DNA from: Paenibacillus helianthi
Lineage (GTDB): Bacteria > Bacillota > Bacilli > Paenibacillales > Paenibacillaceae
NCBI RefSeq assembly: GCF_001909055.1
Contig: NZ_LVWI01000070.1
Coordinates: 62,001-126,000 of the forward strand
Direction of reading: 5' to 3'
Length of the DNA: 64,000 nucleotides
Shown here: positions 51,349 to 59,944 of the stretch, piece by piece
Position numbering within the stretch: position 1 is the stretch's first letter
Layout of the letters: every line of letters starts with the position of its first letter
Notes under the pieces: generated by a model
What the model was told of the DNA's origin: nothing
Databases searched by the model: none
The model's input: only the letters and a program-made list of their open reading frames with translations
Made by a program: the position numbers and the translations under genes

Positions 51349-52394
51349 AGATACAAACGGGTGAAGTCCAGCCTGTTCTAATACTGGCTATTGAGACCAG
51401 CTGCGATGAGACTTCCGTTGCGGTGGTAAAAGACGGCAGCGAGGTGCTCTCGAACATCATCTCAAGCCAGATCGAAACGCACCGCGCGTTCGGCGGCGTC
51501 GTGCCCGAAGTGGCATCCCGCAAGCACGTGGAGGTTATTACACTGGTGATAGAGGAAGCGCTGGCGGTGGCTGGCGTACAACCGGAACAGCTGACGGCTG
51601 TTGCGGTTACTCAGGGACCGGGTTTGGTAGGGGCGTTGCTGGTCGGTGTTGTAGCTGCCAAAAGCCTCGCGCTTGCCTGGGGCAAGCCGCTGATCGGCAC
51701 GCATCATATTGCCGGGCATATATATGCCAACCGGCTGGTAAAAGAGCTGCGATATCCGAACATGACGCTTGTCGTATCCGGCGGACATACGGAACTGGTC
51801 AGCATGCAGCGGGAAGGTGAGTTCCGGATTATCGGCCGTACCCGCGACGATGCCGTGGGCGAAGCCTATGACAAAGTTGCACGGGCACTCGGGTTTCCTT
51901 ATCCCGGGGGTCCCCATGTGGATCGTTTGGCCCGCGAGGCAACCGAAGCTGTGCCGCTTCCACGTGTCTGGCTGGAGCCGGGCTCCTATGATTTCAGCTT
52001 CAGCGGCCTGAAGTCGGCGGTGCTGAATGTGGTCAATCAGAGTAAGATGAAGGGGCTTACGCCGGATGTGGCCGGTATTGCCCGAGGCTTCCAGGAGTCA
52101 GTGGTCGAGGTACTTGTGGAGAAGGCGATTCGTGCTGTAAAAGCAAACCAAGCCCAGCAGCTCCTGCTAAGCGGAGGCGTAGCGGCCAACAAGGGCTTGC
52201 GCGAAGCGCTGACGGCTCGCTGCGGAGCTGAGGGCATCGAGCTGATCATTCCGCCTCCGGTGTACTGCACCGATAATGCAGCTATGATCGGTGCTGCGGC
52301 TTATGGGAAGTGGCGGCATGACGGCAGTACGCCGCTGGATATGGTTGCCGATCCGGGGTTCTCGCTGGAAAAATGGTCGGTAGGAGCCTATTGA
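51345..52394 (+). CDS. tsaD: tRNA N6-adenosine threonylcarbamoyltransferase TsaD
   Basis: The 349-residue enzyme opens LILAIETSCDETSVAVV and contains QIETHRAFGGVVPEVASRKH. The metal-binding H121-IAG-H125 is present, as are LVVSGGHTELV, RDDAVGEAYDKVAR, and the final CTDNAAMIG. It transfers the threonylcarbamoyl group to A37 of ANN-decoding tRNAs. The ATG at 51345 overlaps the rimI stop (ATGA), which is preferred over an in-frame opening at 51285. Its stop codon lies inside the -35 element of the leuA promoter. In B. subtilis this gene (gcp) is next to ydiF, which is also close by here. Confidence 0.96.
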   Translation: MKIQTGEVQPVLILAIETSCDETSVAVVKDGSEVLSNIISSQIETHRAFGGVVPEVASRKHVEVITLVIEEALAVAGVQPEQLTAVAVTQGPGLVGALLVGVVAAKSLALAWGKPLIGTHHIAGHIYANRLVKELRYPNMTLVVSGGHTELVSMQREGEFRIIGRTRDDAVGEAYDKVARALGFPYPGGPHVDRLAREATEAVPLPRVWLEPGSYDFSFSGLKSAVLNVVNQSKMKGLTPDVAGIARGFQESVVEVLVEKAIRAVKANQAQQLLLSGGVAANKGLREALTARCGAEGIELIIPPPVYCTDNAAMIGAAAYGKWRHDGSTPLDMVADPGFSLEKWSVGAY

Positions 52395-52420
52395 CATCTT
52401 TTGGAGCTGGCGGGTATAAT
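52391..52420 (+). promoter_or_regulatory. Consensus sigma-A promoter of the leuA T-box transcript
   Basis: TTGACA (52391-52396), 18 bases, TATAAT (52415-52420): both hexamers are perfect. The -35 overlaps the tsaD stop codon. The predicted start, about 52427, lies 25 bases before the first T-box. Confidence 0.85.
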
Positions 52421-52450
52421 CAGTTCAATCATTATTCATAATTTGAACAA

Positions 52451-52816
52451 ACGCGATGAATGGAAGCAGTAAGGAACCTCCGGGATTAGAGAGCTGCGGG
52501 TAGGTGCAACGCAGTCGAAGGAGACCTGAACTCGTCCGGGAGCGGAACGGTGGAAGCAGGAGGTTCCTTGTATAGGGACATCAACCGGTGCGTAAGTTTG
52601 CCGGACCTTTCGTACACCGTTACGGTTTGCCTCCGTAAGAGGGTCGCCCTGCACAGCAAGGATGGAACAAGTGATTGCTCCTGGTGTGCTTGCAAAGGCG
52701 TAGAGTGGATATCGTGAGGAACAGCTAAAGCGCTGGCTGAACCGGGATATCAACAAGAGTGGTACCGCGAAGGTGAACAGCCTGTCGTCTCTTGAATGAG
52801 ACGGCAGGTTTTTTTG
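52451..52816 (+). promoter_or_regulatory. T-box leader 1 (leucine-type) with terminator
   Basis: Conserved T-box parts appear in order: CGATGAATGGAAGCAGTAA at the start, then GAGAGCTGCGGGTAGGTGC in distal Stem I. The specifier region is TGAA-CTC-G, with CTC at 52531-52533 (leucine). The antiterminator core TGGTACCGCG is at 52760-52769. A terminator of CCTGTCGTCTC paired with GAGACGGCAGG plus eight T follows at 52781-52816. Uncharged tRNA-Leu should switch transcription on. The interior is long, consistent with Stem II/IIA-B. Confidence 0.9.
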
Positions 52817-52844
52817 CGTGGGTTGGCACGGAACGTATATAGAG

Positions 52845-53157
52845 TACATGCGATGAACGGGAGTAGTAGATGATGACGGTGAACAGAGAGCTGCGGGTTG
52901 GTGCGACGCAGTCACCGGAGGCATTGAATCTCGCCCGGGAGCAGAGCGGCGGAACAGCAGATGATATGCCGCTACGGATGTCCCCGTTACAGGACCTTCA
53001 TGGAGTGCTGAGAGCCACTATGGCTTGGCAGGCATCCTGTGGGGAAGAGCTGGACGCAGCTTGAAGCTTTGCTCACATAAGAAAGCTGTGCGTCAAAAAG
53101 AGTGGTACCGCGGAGGGGTGACCCGCCGTCTCTTTAATAGAGATGGCGGGTTTTTTG
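52845..53157 (+). promoter_or_regulatory. T-box leader 2 (leucine-type) with terminator
   Basis: A second, shorter T-box follows the first. It has CGATGAACGGGAGTAGTA, then GAGAGCTGCGGGTTGGTGC, nearly identical to leader 1. The specifier region is TTGAAT-CTC-G, with CTC at 52930-52932. The core TGGTACCGCG is at 53103-53112, and a terminator of CCCGCCGTCTCT paired with AGAGATGGCGGG plus six T follows at 53122-53156. It acts in series with leader 1 upstream of leuA. Confidence 0.9.
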
Positions 53158-53354
53158 TGTTATTCAGGTGGTTGCTGGCTAAAGCACCATTCTGGAAAAG
53201 CAATTGAGAGTGAAGGCTGTCGCATAAATATGCAGTCAGCTACTCTATACTTGCTGCCGGCAGCAGTGGGCGGGATATCAGGAGAGCCGCAAGTCGACGT
53301 GGGGCTCTTGCAAGAAACTTTAGGTGAGGACACAAAACTTTCAGGAGGTTTTCC

Positions 53355-54929
53355 ATGATTATTCCGGTAAAGAAACGAATTCAGATTTTTGATACGACGC
53401 TGCGTGACGGTGAGCAGGCTCCCGGTGCAAGCCTCACTCCGGAACAAAAGATTATTCTGGCCTATAAACTGGCTGAGCTGGGCGTGGACGTGCTGGAGCC
53501 GGGGTTTCCGGTATCCAGCCCGGGGGATTTTGCTGCCGTGGAGACGATCTCCCGGAAGGTGCAAGGGGTGGAAATCTGCGGCTTCGCCCGTGCGGTCAAA
53601 GGAGACATTGATGCAGCGGTCCGGGCGACAAGGGATGCTGAGCGGCGGCGGATTCATTTGTTCATCTCCTCCTCCGATATTCATCTTCGCCATCAGCTGC
53701 GCAAGAACCGGGCTGAAGTGGTGGCCGCCGCCCGGGAGATGACAGCTTATGCAAGGCAACTTTGCGACGTGGTGGAATTCACTGCTATGGATGCCGCGCG
53801 GACGGGCATCGATGATTTGATCGAAATGGTGGAGGCTGTTATTGAGGAAGGCGCAACGATTATCAATCTCCCCGATACGGTAGGCTACGCGCTCCCGCAG
53901 GAATACGGCGAGATGTTCCGCCGGGTCCGGCTTGGAGCCAGGGGCGGAGATACCGTGAGCTACAGCGCTCACTGCCACAATGATTTGGGGCTTGCTGTAG
54001 CCAATAGTCTGGCCGCTATCGCAGGCGGGGCGACTCAAATTGAGGTAACGGTTAACGGTGTGGGTGAGCGCACCGGCAACTGTGCGCTGGAAGAGCTGGT
54101 GATGGCGCTGGAGACCCGGGGAGATGTGCTGGGTGCGGAAACCGGAATTGTACTGGAAAAGCTGTATGACACCTCGCGGATCATCAGCGGCGCGATGCAT
54201 TTTCCGATCGCCTTCAACAAGCCGGTCGTTGGCAGAAATGCCTTCCAGCATGAATCGGGGATTCACCAGGACGGGCTGCTGAAGGACCGCAGCACTTATG
54301 AAATTATGGACCCGGAGCGGCTGGGCATTCCGCGAAGCATGATCATTCTGGGTAAGCACTCCGGCAGGCATGCGCTCAAGGACCGTGCGGCAAAATATGG
54401 CATTGCCCTGAGTCCCGGGGAGCTGGACGCCCTGTATGAATCCTTCAAAGAGACGGCTGACCGCCAAAAGGCTGTCAGCGATGACGAACTGCTGCGGATG
54501 GTCAGCAGCACAACCGGACAGCAGGCACAGGTCTATGAGCTGGGCGAGGTCCAGGTGCTGGCCGGCAGCGCGCCGCGACGCGTAGCCGCTGTTACGGTGC
54601 GGCATTTGAGAAGCGGTGAGGAGACGTCGCATACCAGCACCGGCGACGGGCCGCTGGAAGCCATCATTGCTGCGATTGGGCAGGGGATTGCCGAAGAGAT
54701 TAACTTTACCGGACTTGAGCTGCATTCCCTCGGCAGCGGGGAGAACGCACAAGCCGAGGCGGCGGTCCTTGTGGAATGGGATGGCAATACATTTAGGGGA
54801 ACGGCTATTCATCAGGATATTGTAATGGCGGCGGGGATAGCATATATCGCAGCTTGTAACTCGGCATTGCTCTCCTCCGAACAGCAGACGGAGCTGCTTC
54901 CGGAAGAAGCGGTACAGATTCCGGAGTAG
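53355..54929 (+). CDS. leuA: 2-isopropylmalate synthase
   Basis: The 524-residue enzyme opens IQIFDTTLRDGEQAPGASLT and has the metal-binding SAHCHNDLGLAVANSL and NGVGERTGNCALEELVMAL. FQHESGIHQDGLLK is also present. A C-terminal LeuA regulatory domain (residues 385-500) supplies leucine feedback inhibition. It condenses acetyl-CoA with 2-oxoisovalerate, the first step of leucine synthesis. AGGAGG lies 8 bases before the ATG at 53355. Two T-boxes with leucine specifiers control it. No other leu genes follow; a terminator at 54994 ends the unit, so this may be one of two leuA copies. Confidence 0.94.
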   Translation: MIIPVKKRIQIFDTTLRDGEQAPGASLTPEQKIILAYKLAELGVDVLEPGFPVSSPGDFAAVETISRKVQGVEICGFARAVKGDIDAAVRATRDAERRRIHLFISSSDIHLRHQLRKNRAEVVAAAREMTAYARQLCDVVEFTAMDAARTGIDDLIEMVEAVIEEGATIINLPDTVGYALPQEYGEMFRRVRLGARGGDTVSYSAHCHNDLGLAVANSLAAIAGGATQIEVTVNGVGERTGNCALEELVMALETRGDVLGAETGIVLEKLYDTSRIISGAMHFPIAFNKPVVGRNAFQHESGIHQDGLLKDRSTYEIMDPERLGIPRSMIILGKHSGRHALKDRAAKYGIALSPGELDALYESFKETADRQKAVSDDELLRMVSSTTGQQAQVYELGEVQVLAGSAPRRVAAVTVRHLRSGEETSHTSTGDGPLEAIIAAIGQGIAEEINFTGLELHSLGSGENAQAEAAVLVEWDGNTFRGTAIHQDIVMAAGIAYIAACNSALLSSEQQTELLPEEAVQIPE

Positions 54930-54993
54930 CTTGCCTGACGCATGTGATCTCCAAGCAGGCGGCAGCGGCCTTTAATACCCATACACAATCTAC

Positions 54994-55038
54994 GAGTCAT
55001 CTTCCCGGGCGTAGTCCCGGGAGGAGGCTCATTTTTTT
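54994..55038 (+). terminator. Rho-independent terminator after leuA
   Basis: TTCCCGGG and CCCGGGAGG form the core stem, extended by GAG...CTC, then ATTTTTTT. Confidence 0.8.
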
Positions 55039-55111
55039 ATGTAGTTGCTGAATTCCAAGCATTTTTGACGAAAAAATCAGAAATAGATAACAGCAGAATC
55101 ATTTGTCAAGC

Positions 55112-55370
55112 TGTGGACAACGTTATCCACATATTCTGTCTGAATTGTGTAAAAACCGTGTAAAATCAGCAATAACAGCATTTTTTATTGCCCGGAAAAT
55201 ACAGATTTACTAAGAGGCGATTTCTTGTGGTAATTGTGGATAATGTGGATAGTTCGGTGGATAAAAAGTCCTTGACAAGGAAAAACGCGATTTTACGCAT
55301 AAAAAAAGGCCACACGGGCCTTTTTGTGCTATGAGTTATACACGAAAACTGTGGATAGTCTTGTGGATAA
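55112..55370. promoter_or_regulatory. DnaA-box cluster
   Basis: In 259 gene-free bases there are at least seven sites matching TTATCCACA or its complement with at most one or two changes. They are TGTGGACAA (55112), TTATCCACA (55123), TGTGGATAA (55235), TGTGGATAG (55244), GGTGGATAA (55256), TGTGGATAG (55350) and TGTGGATAA (55362), plus a weaker TTATACACG (55336). Three are perfect. The surroundings are AT-rich. No dnaA gene is nearby. Such clusters away from oriC act in B. subtilis as DnaA-titrating elements that restrain initiation; one is, as I recall, at gcp-ydiF, the same gene neighbourhood. Confidence 0.75.
55300..55326. terminator. Bidirectional terminator within the DnaA-box region
   Basis: AAAAAGGCC-ACACG-GGCCTTTTT is a 9-bp stem with A and T tracts on either side, positioned to end the leftward ydiF transcript. 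Confidence 0.75.
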
Positions 55371-55424
55371 CTATTTATGAACAAATCGGGAACGGTTAAA
55401 AAATATTTATTTAACGTATTTACA

Positions 55425-57380
55425 TTATTCGTCAGCAAGGTTTTCCCATTCGCTAAATAAATTTCCAAGCTGTTCTTTTTTGAGCTTCAAATCACCTTCA
55501 TGCTCTTGAAGTGCCATATAATCCTGAAAAACCTCGGGTTTGGTCATTTCATTCTCAATCCTGGCGATGGTCTCCTCAAGCTCAGCAATGTTCTCTTCGA
55601 GTTCCGAAATCCGCCGCTGGCGGTTCCGTTCCTCCCGTTTGGCCTGCTTTTCCGCTTCATAGGAAAGGGCAGTGCCTTTTTCTGCTGCCTGAGTCTCCGT
55701 GTCGGCGTTTTTGGAGGTCTTGGCAGAGGCCAGCTCCGCTTCTTCCAGGGCAATAGCTTCGAGCTCTTTCTTTTTCTCGATATAATCGTCATAATTGCCC
55801 AAATATTGATCAATCCCGCCCGGATGAAGCTCCAGTACGCGTTCGGCCATTTTGTTCAGGAAATAACGGTCATGAGAGATGAAGAGCAGGGTACCTTCAA
55901 AATCAATCAGCGCTGACTCCAGCACCTCGCGGCTCACCAGATCCAGATGGTTGGTAGGCTCATCGAGAATGAGCATATTGGCACCGCGCAGCATGAGCTT
56001 GGATAGCGCCACACGCGCTTTTTCACCGCCGCTCAGTGCGGCAACCTTCTTCAGGACATCTTCGCCGCTGAAGAGGAAATTACCAAGAATGGTGCGGATC
56101 CGTGCCTCCTCCAGCATCGGGTATTCGCTCCACAGCTCTTCCAGCACAGTATTGCGCGGATTAAGCCGTGTCTGTTCCTGATCATAGTAAGCTATTTTTA
56201 CTTTGGTTCCCCAATTGACGGTGCCTGCAGAGGGCTCACGCGTACCGGTCATACACTGCAGCAATGTGGACTTGCCTATACCGTTCGGTCCAATCAAGGC
56301 TGCCGTTTCACCCCGGCGCAGCTCAAAAGAGGCGTTCCGGAACAGCGGTGCTGCATCTTTATTAAAAGCTACTGCGACATCCCGCACTTGAAGCACCTCT
56401 TTGCCGGACATGAAGTCTGGTTCGAAGGAGAAACTGGCTTTTTTCAAATCACCAAGCGGCTTATCGATACGGTCCATCTTGTCGAGTGCTTTGCGCCGGC
56501 TCTGCGCCCGTTTGGTTGTGGAGGCGCGTACGATATTGCGCTGCACGAATTCCTCCATCCGCGAAATCTCGTCCTGCTGCTTCTCGTACTGCTTCAGCCG
56601 GATCTCATATTCTGCAGCTTTCAGATCCATATAGCGGCTATAGTTGCCTGTATATCTCCGGGACTGGTGGCGTTCGATCTCGACGATTGTAGTCACCAGG
56701 CGGTCAAGAAAATAACGGTCATGGGAGACGACCAGGATGCCTCCGGCATAGCTGCGCAGATAATCCTCCAGCCAGGTGAGTGTTTCGATGTCGAGATGGT
56801 TGGTCGGTTCATCCAGCATCAGCAGATCTGGAGCCTGAAGCAGAATGCGGGCCAGCGCCAGCCGGGTTTTCTGACCACCGCTTAGCGTGGCAATCGGCGT
56901 ATCAGGCGAGAACTCCCCGAAGCCCATCCCATGCAGCACACTGCGGATGCGCGTGTTCATCTCATAGCCGCCATGATCCTTGAACCAATCCGAGCGTCTG
57001 GCGTAACGTTCCAGCAGATCCTCATAACGCTTTGGATCATCTGCCAGCTTCGGATCGGCAATATCTGCTTCCAACTGCCGCAGTTCCGCTTCCGCTTCGA
57101 TCAGCGGGGCGAATACGGCCAGCATCTCCTCTTGAATAGTCTTGTCGGACTGCAACCCGCTATTCTGGGCCAGGTAACCGATAGTGGTTTCCTTGGATTT
57201 ATGAATCTGCCCGCTGTCAAAGGACATTTCACCTGCGAGAATCTGTAGAAAAGTGGACTTGCCGGCCCCGTTCACACCGACCAATCCTACCCGTTCCTTC
57301 TCGTTCACCTGCAGGCTGATGCCGTCCAGCACGCTCTGTACTCCGTATGATTTTGTAATTCCTGTCGCTTGAAGAAGCAT
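55425..57380 (-). CDS. ydiF: ABC-F family ATPase (YdiF type)
   Basis: The 651-residue protein has two ABC domains in one chain and no membrane segments. Domain 1 has GVNGAGKS, LSGGQKTRLALARILL and LLMLDEPTNHLD. A linker with many Arg/Lys follows (RRKALDKMDRIDKPLGDLKK). Domain 2 has GPNGIGKS, LSGGEKARVALSKLML and MLILDEPTNHLD. A C-terminal coiled coil covers residues about 560-650. ABC-F proteins act on the ribosome (translation or antibiotic protection); the length and tail fit YdiF. GGAGG precedes the ATG. It is close to tsaD as in B. subtilis, but leuA and its T-boxes are inserted and it is in the opposite orientation. Confidence 0.93.
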   Translation of the reverse strand: MLLQATGITKSYGVQSVLDGISLQVNEKERVGLVGVNGAGKSTFLQILAGEMSFDSGQIHKSKETTIGYLAQNSGLQSDKTIQEEMLAVFAPLIEAEAELRQLEADIADPKLADDPKRYEDLLERYARRSDWFKDHGGYEMNTRIRSVLHGMGFGEFSPDTPIATLSGGQKTRLALARILLQAPDLLMLDEPTNHLDIETLTWLEDYLRSYAGGILVVSHDRYFLDRLVTTIVEIERHQSRRYTGNYSRYMDLKAAEYEIRLKQYEKQQDEISRMEEFVQRNIVRASTTKRAQSRRKALDKMDRIDKPLGDLKKASFSFEPDFMSGKEVLQVRDVAVAFNKDAAPLFRNASFELRRGETAALIGPNGIGKSTLLQCMTGTREPSAGTVNWGTKVKIAYYDQEQTRLNPRNTVLEELWSEYPMLEEARIRTILGNFLFSGEDVLKKVAALSGGEKARVALSKLMLRGANMLILDEPTNHLDLVSREVLESALIDFEGTLLFISHDRYFLNKMAERVLELHPGGIDQYLGNYDDYIEKKKELEAIALEEAELASAKTSKNADTETQAAEKGTALSYEAEKQAKREERNRQRRISELEENIAELEETIARIENEMTKPEVFQDYMALQEHEGDLKLKKEQLGNLFSEWENLADE

Positions 57381-57689
57381 ACCGATGAAACCTCCACCCT
57401 TGCATATTTCGCCACGGCGTCTAAGCCGGGGCTGTATAAAAACCTTATTCTATAGTTTACATGAAAAGCGATTGCTGCGCGAGGGGAGGCGCGGTTTGGC
57501 ATAGCTGTATTCTCCCGGGCAAGTGATCTCTCCCCCGCAATGGCTGCATCACAGGATAGGGAATTCAGACCTCTGACGATTCCTATAACAGTGTAATAAG
57601 TGCAACCTTGGCGAACCGGGGGGAAGAGTGGTAAACTGAGTTTACAAACTATGATAAGCTAGGATATAACCAAAGGGAGGCGGCTGCCT
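57381..57689. other. Divergent intergenic region between ydiF and the cyclo-ligase gene
   Basis: These 309 bases hold no gene. A perfect palindrome GTAAACT-G-AGTTTAC lies at 57631-57645, beside TTTACA (57641) and TATAAC (57665). Those look like promoter hexamers but would start transcription within the ribosome site. No known operator consensus is matched. Confidence 0.4.
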
Positions 57690-58337
57690 ATGACAGGCAA
57701 CGGTGCGCTGCTTGCCGGACTCAAACGGAATCTTCGTGCAGAGCGAGCTGCAGTCCGTGATGGGATTGCTTCAGACGTACGGGACTTTAAGTCCGCTCAG
57801 GTCTGCAGATATGCACACGAGTGGATGCAAAAGGAAAAGGCCGCTTCACTGCTCGCCTATGTTCCATTCCGTTCGGAGCTGGACTGCCGTGCGCTAATTG
57901 CGGAGGCTTGGGCACATGGCCGGGAGGTGCTGTTGCCCCGTGTCTTGTCTGAAGCCGAAACGATAAGCTTTCATCCGGTAAGCTCCTGGGAAGAGCTTGC
58001 ACCGGGAGCTTACGGTATTCTGGAGCCATTGGCCAGCACAGGGAATGAGCAGGAGAAAGGAACGCTCCGGCTTCCGGATGTAGTCTTTGTACCGGGGCTG
58101 GCTTTTGACCGGCAGGGCGGACGTCTTGGCTATGGAAGAGGTTATTATGACCGGTTGCGGGCTTCCTGGCAGCAGGGGTCCACGCTTGCTCGAAAGCCTC
58201 CGGTTTGGATCGGTTTGGCATTCAGCCAACAACTGGTTCCTGAAGTACCAATGGATGATCATGATGCCTTTATGGACATGCTGATTACGGAAGATGGCAT
58301 CATTCACTGCCGGAAGGAGAATAAACCATGGAGTTAA
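57690..58337 (+). CDS. 5-formyltetrahydrofolate cyclo-ligase
   Basis: The 215-residue protein opens with a basic helix (LKRNLRAERAAVRDGIAS). It carries LLAYVPFRSELDCRALI, and the signature PGLAFDRQGGRLGYGRGYYDRL that binds ATP and the folate. It converts 5-formyl-THF to 5,10-methenyl-THF with ATP. AAAGGGAGG precedes the ATG. The last 10 bases overlap moaC, so the two are co-translated; the first gene of fau-moaC-mogA. The B. subtilis name is yqgN. Confidence 0.92.
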   Translation: MTGNGALLAGLKRNLRAERAAVRDGIASDVRDFKSAQVCRYAHEWMQKEKAASLLAYVPFRSELDCRALIAEAWAHGREVLLPRVLSEAETISFHPVSSWEELAPGAYGILEPLASTGNEQEKGTLRLPDVVFVPGLAFDRQGGRLGYGRGYYDRLRASWQQGSTLARKPPVWIGLAFSQQLVPEVPMDDHDAFMDMLITEDGIIHCRKENKPWS

Positions 58338-58834
58338 GCCATTTCAATGAGCAGGGCAGAGCGCGCATGGTGGATGTGAGCGACAAGGAGATTACCAAAC
58401 GGACAGCGGCTGCGCGCAGCAGTGTCGGGATGGCCCCCGGAACGCTCACAGCGATCAAGGCAGGCCGGATCGGCAAAGGCGATGTACTGGCCGTTGCCCA
58501 GGTTGCCGGAATCATGGCGGCCAAAAAAACTGCAGACTGGATTCCCATGTGCCATCCGCTGCCGGTGACCGGTATTGATATCCGCTTCTGGGATAACAAC
58601 GAAGACCAGCTATATATAGAAGCAACCGTCAAGACAACAGGAAAGACCGGAGTCGAGATGGAAGCGCTGACCGCCGTTTCGGCAGCCGCGCTGACCGTAT
58701 ACGATATGTGCAAGGCGCTGCAGAAGGATATGATTATCGGACCTACACTGCTGGTACAGAAGAGTGGAGGCAAAACCGGAGATTATGCGCTGGAGGAAAC
58801 AGAACAGCAAGATGCAGGTCAAAGCGCTGATTAA
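58328..58834 (+). CDS. moaC: Cyclic pyranopterin monophosphate synthase MoaC
   Basis: The 168-residue protein matches MoaC throughout: LSHFNEQGRARMVDVSDKE, KGDVLAVAQVAGIMAAKKT, the catalytic IPMCHPLPVTGIDIRF, and GVEMEALTAVSAAALTVYDMCKALQKDM ending with KSGGKTG. It forms cyclic pyranopterin monophosphate with MoaA in molybdenum cofactor synthesis. It starts within the end of the cyclo-ligase gene. Confidence 0.95.
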   Translation: MELSHFNEQGRARMVDVSDKEITKRTAAARSSVGMAPGTLTAIKAGRIGKGDVLAVAQVAGIMAAKKTADWIPMCHPLPVTGIDIRFWDNNEDQLYIEATVKTTGKTGVEMEALTAVSAAALTVYDMCKALQKDMIIGPTLLVQKSGGKTGDYALEETEQQDAGQSAD

Positions 58835-58887
58835 AGGCCGTGAATGCGGCCGTCTATACATAGAATAGTGAGAAGGAGGGACAACCT

Positions 58888-59373
58888 ATGGCGTGGAAAA
58901 CAGCAATCCTGACGGCCAGCGATAAAGGGGCCAGAGGCGAACGGGAAGACACGAGCGCCCAGGTTATTCGGGAACTGGTGGAAGAGGAGCTAGGTGGCGA
59001 GATCGTTGAATACCGGATCGTACCGGATGAACAGGATGAGATTATTGCTGCTCTGATTGAATTAACGGATTATTTCCAGGCCGATTTGGTGCTGACTACC
59101 GGTGGCACCGATCTTGCGATTCGTGATGTTACACCTGAGGCGACCCGGCGTGTCATTGAGCGGGAGGTGCCCGGGCTCTCGGAAGCCATGCGGAGCACGG
59201 TCATGCAGAAGAACCGGGCGGTTATGCTGTTCCGGGGAATTTGCGGCATACGTGGAAGAACTCTAATCGTGAACCTGCCGGGTACGCCCAAGGGGGTACA
59301 TGAGAACCTGGCGGCAATTATGGACCAGCTGCCGGAAGCGTTGCTCATGGTAACTGGCCAATACCGGCAATAA
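58888..59373 (+). CDS. MogA/MoaB-family molybdenum cofactor biosynthesis protein
   Basis: The 161-residue protein has the MoCF-binding fold: WKTAILTASDKGARGEREDTS, LVLTTGGTDLAIRDVTPEATRRVIEREVPGL, and LIVNLPGTPKGVHENLAAIMDQLP. It adenylylates molybdopterin before molybdenum insertion, or acts as a MoaB equivalent. AGAAGGAGGG precedes the ATG, 53 bases after moaC. MogA and MoaB cannot be separated here by sequence inspection alone. Confidence 0.92.
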   Translation: MAWKTAILTASDKGARGEREDTSAQVIRELVEEELGGEIVEYRIVPDEQDEIIAALIELTDYFQADLVLTTGGTDLAIRDVTPEATRRVIEREVPGLSEAMRSTVMQKNRAVMLFRGICGIRGRTLIVNLPGTPKGVHENLAAIMDQLPEALLMVTGQYRQ

Positions 59374-59502
59374 TGTCTTTTCCTCCGGTCGTGTCACTAA
59401 GAATCGTCAGAGATCACTGATGGATGTGTGACATAAGTTATGGTATTATTAATTTATATTAACAATATCATGAACGGACAGAATGAGAAGGAGGAATAAC
59501 AC

Positions 59503-59745
59503 ATGCTAAGTGGTATTGGTGCTCCCGGGATTATTTTACTGGTTATACTGGCACTGCTGCTCTTTGGTCCTAACAAGCTTCCTGAACTGGGACGTGCCGT
59601 CGGACGTACCTTCCGTGAGTTTAAGGATGGGGCGCGGGAAATTATCAGTGATCCGGAACCTGTGAAGAAAAGCGAAGCTCCGGCCGCGGCAGCCCCGCAG
59701 ACGATGGCAGCAGAACTTCCGCAGGACAGACGTCTGCCGGAATAA
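59503..59745 (+). CDS. tatA: Sec-independent translocase subunit TatA
   Basis: The 80-residue protein has the TatA plan. A short N-terminal transmembrane helix (GAPGIILLVILALLLFGPNKLPELGRAVG, with the FGPxKLPELG hinge) leads to an amphipathic helix (TFREFKDGAREI) and an Ala/Pro-rich acidic tail. It forms the export pore with TatC for folded proteins bearing twin-arginine signals. AGAAGGAGG precedes the ATG. The pairing with Moco genes upstream fits export of cofactor-bearing enzymes. A hairpin lies between it and tatC. Confidence 0.95.
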   Translation: MLSGIGAPGIILLVILALLLFGPNKLPELGRAVGRTFREFKDGAREIISDPEPVKKSEAPAAAAPQTMAAELPQDRRLPE

Positions 59746-59760
59746 TACTATTTTTCACGC

Positions 59761-59808
59761 AGGGGCGTTTCTCTCAGTGCTGTTTAGACTGGGCGGCGCC
59801 CTTTTTTT
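59761..59808 (+). terminator. Terminator-like hairpin between tatA and tatC
   Basis: AGGGGCG pairs with CGGCGCCCT (bulged), with an inner CAGT/ACTG stem, then TTTTTTT. It may limit read-through so that TatA exceeds TatC. Confidence 0.65.
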
Positions 59809-59944
59809 GAAAGACAAGAAATAATATGTTTCACGCTATAAATGGTCCTTCTCTTTCTAGTTGGAACGGATGCCTGAAAGCGATGTGTAGTATCGCGGCT
59901 TCAATCCCTTATTATTCATACATAGTCATCGGGTGGTGTCAGTC

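Noticed and set aside
53160..54812. 550-codon open frame antisense to leuA
   Set aside because: It mirrors the codon bias of leuA, has no ribosome site and shows no protein-like motifs.
57641..57670. TTTACA-N18-TATAAC as promoter of the cyclo-ligase gene
   Set aside because: The predicted start lies at the ribosome binding site, too close to the ATG at 57690.
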